From Desulfatibacillum aliphaticivorans DSM 15576 (lineage in GTDB: Bacteria > Desulfobacterota > Desulfobacteria > Desulfobacterales > Desulfatibacillaceae), in the NCBI RefSeq assembly GCF_000429905.1, contig NZ_AUCT01000003.1, positions 1 to 64,000 of the forward strand: DNA of 64,000 bases, written 5' to 3'. A model generated the notes under the pieces. It had not been told where the DNA came from and did not search any database. It was given only the letters and a program-made list of their open reading frames with translations. Both the position numbers and the translations under genes were made by a program. Positions 58,435-64,000 of the stretch are shown piece after piece. Within the stretch, counting starts at the first letter, position 1. The number at the start of each line of letters is the position of its first letter.

Positions 58435-60548
58435 ACATTAACCGGCTGCGGATCATAATCGTCCTGTTTTGCCTGGCTTTGGCGGCGCCCTCCGCCTATT
58501 TCATCCGCCACGCCCGCATGGGCATGGAGCAGGAGGAGCGCGGCGCTCTGCAATTTTTTGCGGACACCATCCTGGACTACATGGAAGAAGACCTGGCCAG
58601 GCTGGTGGAGCGCGAGGAAGGCCGGGCCGTGGATGATTACGCAGCGTCGGCGAACGGCGGCCTGACCATGGATTCCGTGGAAGGCTTTATTGTCGGCTAC
58701 CTGCAAAACAACCCGGACGGCTCGTTTACCACGCCCTACGGGGACGACCCCGTGCTGGTCAGGCAGTTGCAATCGGCCAACGGCGCCTTTAACAAACTGC
58801 GCATGGAGCGCCGCGAGGTGGAAGACGCGGAGGCTCTCACCTTGATAACTCAGGTCGGGGACGCTGACAAACAGCCGGCGCCCGAGCCGGAGGCCAAGCC
58901 TCAAATCTCCGAGGAAAAGGCCCTCCAGGAAAAACAGGAGATCGCCCAGGTCAAGAAATCCTTTGTGGAACGGTATCTGGATCCCCTTATTTCCCGGCAG
59001 TCCAAGGAGCAGTTGGGGCAAAAAGGAAGGCGGGTGGAGGAAATCTCCATTGAGCAGGCCAGCAATATGTCCAATAAGGAAATGCCGTCCCGGGACGTCT
59101 CCGCCATCCAGTTGAAGGACGAAGGATCGGACTCGGCGGTCGTTTATGAGGATACCGCCCTGGCTGTGTACAAACCGGAAACGGATGATCTTAAGCCGGC
59201 GCCGTCCGAGGAAAGCTCATGGTCAAAACCCAAGCCTAAATCGTCCGTTTCCCATACTTTCAGCGGCCCAGGGGCCTCCGCCCTTGCCGAGTCCATGGAT
59301 CCGGCTCCGAAGAACGAGTTGGGGCGTCAGTCATTTTTGCGGGAAGATCGTTTCGGCCTTCCCGCCAGCAGAGAAGCGGCGCAAAAAAAGCTGAAGCTGA
59401 CCATGGACGCCCAGGATAAAGGCAAGCTGCGGGTGGAAGTGGATCCGCTGCAAAGCATGGTTCTGGACCACGAACGGATTTTGCTGTTCCGGCGCATTGT
59501 GCTGGACAATCGGGTGTACAACCAGGGCATGCTCATCGATACTTCGGCGTTCCTGGAGTACTTGAACGACGTCTACTTTGCACGCCAGCCCATGGCCCGG
59601 TATTCCACCCTTACTTTGTCGGTCATGGACCGGGGCGTGGAGACCAACACCGTCACCACCGGCAAAACCCTGCCCAGTTTGGTGTATCGGGCGGAACGGG
59701 TTTTTCCCAGGCCGTTTTCCTTTTTGGTGGCCGCCATCGAATGCCACGATCTGCCCAAATCCGCTGGACGAAGAACTCTGAACATCATGCAAGGGGTGTT
59801 CTGGTTTGTGGTTCTGGCAGGGCTTTTCGCCATATACCGCAGCGCGGCGGCGGTCATGGATTACTCCCGCAGGAGAAGCCAGTTCGTCAGTTCCGTCACC
59901 CACGAGTTGAAAACGCCTTTGACCAACATCCGCATGTACGTTGAAATGCTGGAAATGGGCATAGCCAAAGATACGGAACGCGAACAAGAGTATCTACAGG
60001 TCCTGGGATCGGAATCCTCCCGGCTGTCCCGGCTTATCACCAACGTGCTGCAATTCGCCCGGCTGGAAAACAGAAAATCCATCCTGGAATTGCAGGAAGG
60101 AGATTTGTCCGAGGTTCTGGCTGAAGTGAGGCAGGTCATGGGGGAAAGATTGCGGTCCGAAGGGTTTATTTTGGAAGCGGATAAGGCGGCCCAAAGGCCC
60201 TTCCAATACGACCGGGAGGCCATGGTCCAGATCCTGGTGAATCTGGTGGAAAACAGCGTGAAATTCGGCAAGGACGCCCGGGACAAGGAGGTTTTAATCA
60301 CCCTGAAGCAGGAGCCCGGCCGCACCATGGTGAAGGTCTCGGACAAAGGTCCGGGCATTCCTAAAAAGGCCTTGAAAAAGGTGTTCAAGGATTTCTTCCG
60401 GGTGGACAATTCCCTCACCCGCACCACCCGGGGAACGGGCATCGGCCTGGCCTTGGTTCGGCGGTTCACCGAGTCCATGGGCGGCAGGGTCACGGCGGAA
60501 AACAACCCCGGTCCCGGCTGCACCATCACCCTGCATTTACCTTCTTAA
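58431..60548 (+). CDS. Sensor histidine kinase with long periplasmic region
   Basis: 705 residues. A first membrane helix (IIIVLFCLALAAPSAYFI) and a second near 455-475 (VFWFVVLAGLFAIYRSAA) enclose a large extracytoplasmic domain; residues about 140-300 are rich in Glu, Lys, Pro and Ser and likely disordered. The cytoplasmic part has HisKA (phospho-His ~490 in SSVTHELKTPLTN) and HATPase_c (LVNLVENSVKFGKD, DKGPGIP, GTGIGLALVRRF). No HAMP or PAS domain was seen. Probable partner is the OmpR-type regulator at 55917, separated by two inserted genes. Confidence 0.85.
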   Translation: MNINRLRIIIVLFCLALAAPSAYFIRHARMGMEQEERGALQFFADTILDYMEEDLARLVEREEGRAVDDYAASANGGLTMDSVEGFIVGYLQNNPDGSFTTPYGDDPVLVRQLQSANGAFNKLRMERREVEDAEALTLITQVGDADKQPAPEPEAKPQISEEKALQEKQEIAQVKKSFVERYLDPLISRQSKEQLGQKGRRVEEISIEQASNMSNKEMPSRDVSAIQLKDEGSDSAVVYEDTALAVYKPETDDLKPAPSEESSWSKPKPKSSVSHTFSGPGASALAESMDPAPKNELGRQSFLREDRFGLPASREAAQKKLKLTMDAQDKGKLRVEVDPLQSMVLDHERILLFRRIVLDNRVYNQGMLIDTSAFLEYLNDVYFARQPMARYSTLTLSVMDRGVETNTVTTGKTLPSLVYRAERVFPRPFSFLVAAIECHDLPKSAGRRTLNIMQGVFWFVVLAGLFAIYRSAAAVMDYSRRRSQFVSSVTHELKTPLTNIRMYVEMLEMGIAKDTEREQEYLQVLGSESSRLSRLITNVLQFARLENRKSILELQEGDLSEVLAEVRQVMGERLRSEGFILEADKAAQRPFQYDREAMVQILVNLVENSVKFGKDARDKEVLITLKQEPGRTMVKVSDKGPGIPKKALKKVFKDFFRVDNSLTRTTRGTGIGLALVRRFTESMGGRVTAENNPGPGCTITLHLPS

Positions 60549-60571
60549 ACGGCGCGTTTTCATCGCAGCGG

Positions 60572-62515
60572 CTAAAAGTAAATTTGAAAGGAAAGGTTTA
60601 ACTCCGTATTGGAAAAGTCGCGGGAGCGTTGAAACAGGGCCTGGGCGTGAAAGCCCGTGTTTTGGGAGGTTGCAATGACCGATTCCATCAATCCCGTCAG
60701 GGCGGTGTGATCGTCTCCCAGGAGGTAACGGGTTCCCTTGCCTTCAAGCCGCAGGCGAAGCCATGGAGCGGGATCGGCCAGAAGCCCTGTGCGCAGCCCG
60801 GGGCCGGCGCCGTATCCCATGTCCCATCCGGGGGTTGCGGCAAAGTCCGCCTCGGCCAGCGCATAGCACAGGCCAAGGGGGCCGAGATCCTTGGATATTC
60901 CCCCGCCCATGTTGAACACATAGGCGGCGCCCTGGCCTCCGTCCGGGTCGATCATTTGGCGAAAACCCGTTTCCACGCGCCAGGAAAGGGACTTGAACAC
61001 GGCGTCCCGAAGCGCCAGGGAGAATATGTCCAGCAAATCCACTTGATGAAGATCCACCCGGCCTTTTTCCGGAAAGTAGTCCACAGAAGCGTTCAGGACT
61101 TTGATTTGAGCGCCTTTTTCGTACCCTTTGGGATTGTCGTCAAAGCCGTGGAACAAGGGCCGCCATCCAAGCCGGCAAACGGCCTCGCCGTCGTTGGCGC
61201 CTCCTCCGGCCCAAACCTTGGAGGAAAGATGCCCGGAGTCCGGCGCGGCCGGCTGGGGGACGGGCGAGGATTCCCGTCGTCCAAGTCCGCTTCTCGCCGC
61301 CAGAATGCTTCGGTATCGCTGCGTGTAATCCTCCTTGGACAGGACTTTGCGGGTGTATCGATAAGATGCGGTTTCCGCGGCTAAATCCAAAACCCTGGCC
61401 TGCTTTTCCAGCGTTTTTATCTTATATAGGGCCGATTCGGGCGGCGCCTCCCCCTGGGCGATTTCCAGGGCCTGCTTTTTCTCCTTTCCTGACAATCCGT
61501 TGCGAAGATGCTCGATGCGCGTCATCTTGGAAGGCCGGTAAGCCGGCGGCCCGTCCAGGAATCCGCCTTTTTCCGCCAGCCGGATAGTATCCACCGGGAC
61601 CGCTATATACGGGCATTGGCCGGCCAGGTTTGCACCGGGCCTGGCGGCGTCCAGGAGGTAAAGGAGGTTGAAGGCGCAGTTTTCGTCGATGAAAAAGTAA
61701 TCCGAATAGATATTGTCCAGCTCGTAAAGGTGAAGCAACATGCGCCGGAGTTCTTCCGGAGTCAGGTTCAAGGGATACTCCCACATGTCCCGGTGGGACA
61801 CGTCGCTGTATTCCTGGATTTTGTCGTAATAGGGCAGCATGGAGAAATAGCCCTTGTACCCCCCTAACAAACCCTTATAGGCGAATATGGGCCCCCAGGT
61901 GCGGCCGGTGACGGCGCTGTAGTTCACGGCGTTGGCCAGCAGCCTGCCCTGGCCTTTGGCTTCCACGGCCAACAGGGTATGCCCGAACATGGAGGCCGGG
62001 CTGTTAATATGGGCGGAGGGGAAGATCAGCACGGCCGAGTCCGGCGCCATGGCTGCGTAGATTTTTTCGAAGCGGGGGCACTCCCGGACGGGGAAGGCGC
62101 TTGCTGAATCGCCTATTTGCGATGCAATCCAGGCGAACCGGGCGGGGAAACGGCACACGGCGTGGGGCTTTTCCGCGTCTTCATCCCAGGGTTGAAAAAA
62201 GGCCTGAAGGTCGGCCAAAAGCTCGGCTTGCGGGTTTTTCTTGCCGTCCGGCGCCAGAAAAAAATTTGGGTCGTCCACCCGGCTTTTAAAGCCGGACCCT
62301 TGTTTTTGATAATGGAGCAATACATGCCAGTAAGGATTCTGATGCAGCTTTTCGGCCAGGGCTCTATCGATTATTGTTTCCAAGTCCGTGGGGGATTGCG
62401 CGATGCAAAGGCCGGGAAGGACAAGCAGGGCGATCAGGCAGCAAAAAAAGGAGAAACCCCGCCTGAAAACAAGCGGGGCCTCCCCTTTGGTATTTTGCAA
62501 GCCGGATTTACCCAC
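60572..62515 (-). CDS. DUF4105 (Lnb N-terminal periplasmic domain) protein
   Basis: 647 residues. A signal peptide (FSFFCCLIALLVLPGLCIAQ) precedes the family block (HVLLHYQKQGSGFKSRVDDP, DSAVLIFPSAHINSPASMFGH, TWGPIFAYKGLLGGYKGYFS, DENCAFNLLYLLDAARPG), which in some bacteria gives lipoprotein acyltransferase activity with a Cys nucleophile and conserved His. The second half looks beta-rich (e.g. ALAEADFAATPGWDMGYG) and may form a barrel or cell-surface domain, ending LNLSFQIYF. GTG start overlaps the DUF3015 stop. Confidence 0.78.
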   Translation of the reverse strand: MGKSGLQNTKGEAPLVFRRGFSFFCCLIALLVLPGLCIAQSPTDLETIIDRALAEKLHQNPYWHVLLHYQKQGSGFKSRVDDPNFFLAPDGKKNPQAELLADLQAFFQPWDEDAEKPHAVCRFPARFAWIASQIGDSASAFPVRECPRFEKIYAAMAPDSAVLIFPSAHINSPASMFGHTLLAVEAKGQGRLLANAVNYSAVTGRTWGPIFAYKGLLGGYKGYFSMLPYYDKIQEYSDVSHRDMWEYPLNLTPEELRRMLLHLYELDNIYSDYFFIDENCAFNLLYLLDAARPGANLAGQCPYIAVPVDTIRLAEKGGFLDGPPAYRPSKMTRIEHLRNGLSGKEKKQALEIAQGEAPPESALYKIKTLEKQARVLDLAAETASYRYTRKVLSKEDYTQRYRSILAARSGLGRRESSPVPQPAAPDSGHLSSKVWAGGGANDGEAVCRLGWRPLFHGFDDNPKGYEKGAQIKVLNASVDYFPEKGRVDLHQVDLLDIFSLALRDAVFKSLSWRVETGFRQMIDPDGGQGAAYVFNMGGGISKDLGPLGLCYALAEADFAATPGWDMGYGAGPGLRTGLLADPAPWLRLRLEGKGTRYLLGDDHTALTGLMESVIATSQNTGFHAQALFQRSRDFSNTELNLSFQIYF

Positions 62516-62970
62516 TACAATATGGCTTCGATATTCCTGAGTACGTCGGTGTGGGTCACCTGATCCGAAGGATAGATGGCGGTAAAGTTGTTTTGGAGCT
62601 TGGAGTACAGCACAGGCCTTTGATCGGCCGGAACTTCCATGAGTGTCGCCAGGGTGTCCAGGTACTCGCCCTGCCCTTTGGCAATGTCGGAGGCCAGGTT
62701 GTCCATGTTGTCGGCCACGAAGATGTTGATTTTTTCATTGTACACAATGCTGTCCGGCTTGTCGCAGTTGGATGTGCCGGAACTCATGCCGAACAACTGG
62801 TTAGCGAAGCATCCGTTCAGAGTGGCTGCAAAAGTCTGGGAGACCAGGGACTCGTTGTTGTCGATCACCATGCTGCCCAAGCCGCAGCCGTAGTTGTTTT
62901 GATCAGCAAATGCAACCGGACTGATCGCCAGGAAAATACAAAGTGCAGCCGCCAATAGACCTTTTTTCAT
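62515..62970 (-). CDS. DUF3015 family exported protein
   Basis: 151 residues from ATG with AAGGAGG upstream. Signal peptide (LLAAALCIFLAISPVAFA) followed by the DUF3015 pattern NNYGCGLGSMVIDNNESLVS, SSGTSNCDKPDS, FVADNMDNLASDIAKGQG and LDTLATLMEVP. Family function is unknown; copies often lie near DUF4105 genes, as here. The stop codon overlaps the GTG of the DUF4105 gene, so they are translationally coupled. Confidence 0.88.
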   Translation of the reverse strand: MKKGLLAAALCIFLAISPVAFADQNNYGCGLGSMVIDNNESLVSQTFAATLNGCFANQLFGMSSGTSNCDKPDSIVYNEKINIFVADNMDNLASDIAKGQGEYLDTLATLMEVPADQRPVLYSKLQNNFTAIYPSDQVTHTDVLRNIEAIL

Positions 62971-63093
62971 GGTTCCTCCTTGATTTGTTAGAGTTTAGTA
63001 TAGAGTTTTTATTGAAGATATGGCATATAATGCTCCAACCTTAATAGCAAGTTAAAAATCTGAATAAATCATTTTACTACGGGAGGGCTCTTC

Positions 63094-64000
63094 ATGACAA
63101 GGATACGGCCTGTTCTATTCACTTGTTTGGCTGCTGTTTTCATATTCGCCGGGTGTGCAGGGAAGTCCGCGGAAGTCTTTGTCCCATCTGACTTGAACGG
63201 CTCCATCAGGACAGGCCATCTGGTCCAAAAAGCCGATCATTTTTTGGTTATCCTCGACTGCTCAGGGTCCATGGCCGAAATGGTTGACGGCGAAAAAAAA
63301 TTCGTTCTGGCCCGGGAGGCGGTGCGCAAAATGATCGCCGGAATTCCTGAAGCGGAAATGAATTTCGAGGCCGGCCTCCGGGTGTTCGGCCTGACCATGA
63401 ATCCCTTTGTGGAGAGCACTACGGCCTTAGTGGACATGGAGCCTTTGGACAAAGCGGCTTATGACAAGGCCCTGGATAAAGTGACCTTCGCCACGGGCAA
63501 AAGCAATCTGGCCCTGGCCATCGCCCAGTCCTCCGACGACCTGGACAAAACAACAGGGGAAATCTCCCTGATTATCGTGACGGACGGCAAGGAAACCGAC
63601 GGGGAAGCCGCCCGGGCTTTGGAAGTCGTTAAAAACACCTACCGGGACCGTTTGTGCGTATACACCATTCAGGTGGGCCATGATCCGGCCGGAGAAAAAC
63701 TATTGGAGCGCCTTTCCAGAAAGGGGCAGTGCGGATATTCGGAAAATCTGGATAACGTGAACTCCCCCAAAGCCATGGCCTGCTTTATCGCCAGGAGCTT
63801 GTTGAAAAAAGGGCCGGACCAGGATGAAGACGGAGCGCCCGACCGCATTGACCTGTGCCCGAACACCCCGGCCGGCGCTTCGGTGGATGACTCAGGATGC
63901 TGGCAGTTGACCGGCCTGGAATTTAAAACCAATAAGGCGGACATCGCCAAAAAGTACTATCCAATCATGGACAAGGCGATTTGCGTGCTGAAGAAATACC
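63094..64000 (+). CDS. VWA-OmpA lipoprotein, 5' part
   Basis: At least 302 residues; GGGAGGG 5 nt before ATG. A lipobox (VFIFAGC) marks a lipoprotein. The VWA domain has MIDAS FLVILDCSGSMAEMV and the later VTDGKETDGEAARAL. A thrombospondin-3-like Asp-rich stretch (DEDGAPDRIDLCPNTP) leads to the beginning of an OmpA-type peptidoglycan-binding domain (LEFKTNKADIAKKYYPIM). The gene runs out of the window. It is divergent from the DUF3015/DUF4105 pair. Joins the outer membrane to peptidoglycan, with an adhesive or sensing VWA head. Confidence 0.85.
   Translation, partial: MTRIRPVLFTCLAAVFIFAGCAGKSAEVFVPSDLNGSIRTGHLVQKADHFLVILDCSGSMAEMVDGEKKFVLAREAVRKMIAGIPEAEMNFEAGLRVFGLTMNPFVESTTALVDMEPLDKAAYDKALDKVTFATGKSNLALAIAQSSDDLDKTTGEISLIIVTDGKETDGEAARALEVVKNTYRDRLCVYTIQVGHDPAGEKLLERLSRKGQCGYSENLDNVNSPKAMACFIARSLLKKGPDQDEDGAPDRIDLCPNTPAGASVDDSGCWQLTGLEFKTNKADIAKKYYPIMDKAICVLKKY

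Noticed and set aside
1..64000. CRISPR arrays, rRNA or tRNA genes
   Set aside because: No regularly spaced direct repeats and no cloverleaf-like or rRNA-like sequence was noticed while reading; a dedicated scan could not be run.

Overview
The window looks like a chromosome segment of a Gram-negative, probably anaerobic deltaproteobacterium (Desulfobacterota). It carries lipid A and core LPS genes, an LPS exporter, a TonB receptor, sigma-54 promoters with an NtrC-type regulator, a fused ADP-forming acyl-CoA synthetase, and proteins of the DUF4416, DUF3015, DUF4388 and choice-of-anchor U types. A Desulfatibacillum-like sulfate reducer would fit; this is inference from gene content, not a database match. 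Most genes are GC-rich. AT-richer islands lie at about 480-1200, 7680-8750, 23300-24850 and 36900-39200. No rRNA, tRNA, CRISPR array or intact insertion sequence was seen.

Layout. 1-470: 5' end of a two-partner-secretion transporter (minus). 1292-3300: four-gene plus-strand operon (zinc-ribbon membrane protein, two related TPR proteins, one unknown). 3354-6566: acyl-CoA synthetase, DUF4416 and Trm112-like genes (minus). 6721-8676: a heptosyltransferase-like gene, then an AT-rich pair (DUF2188 protein plus a TIR/deoxyribosyltransferase-like protein). 8755-22030: a 12-gene minus-strand LPS operon from lptF-lptG-waaA-lpxK through a flavoprotein, an ELM1-type protein and glycosyltransferases to an O-antigen ligase and a lipid A acyltransferase. 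22231-24603: a TPR protein and an unknown membrane protein. 24846-30884: a candidate uptake locus with a TonB receptor, two secreted squalene-cyclase-fold repeat proteins and a YdjY-domain protein. 31068-33635: a large PAS sensor.

33717-39775 is the most striking region. A ZraS/ZraR-like two-component system (minus) is followed by three tandem units, each with a near-perfect sigma-54 -24/-12 promoter, a conserved leader, a small ZraP-like reading frame (the middle one apparently decayed) and a conserved 3' hairpin. Copies of a TGGATAAAAA element lie about 115 bp upstream of two of the promoters and are candidate activator sites.

40002-43298 holds a TfoX-C-like protein, a membrane protein, and a compact PEP/pyruvate-binding, HD and atypical Rieske operon. 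43501-47967 holds two metallo-beta-lactamase-fold proteins, fetAB and an M50-like membrane protease. 48212-50894 holds a receiver/SpoIIE phosphatase and a DUF4388/cNMP-binding protein. 51017-55665 is a minus-strand set of two VWA proteins, a PspA-like protein and a membrane protein. 55917-60548 encodes an OmpR-type regulator and its likely kinase, separated by a hairpin-flanked DUF559 nuclease gene and an ADP-ribosylglycohydrolase whose stop codon overlaps the kinase start. 60572-64000 holds a DUF4105 protein, a DUF3015 protein and the 5' part of a VWA-OmpA lipoprotein.
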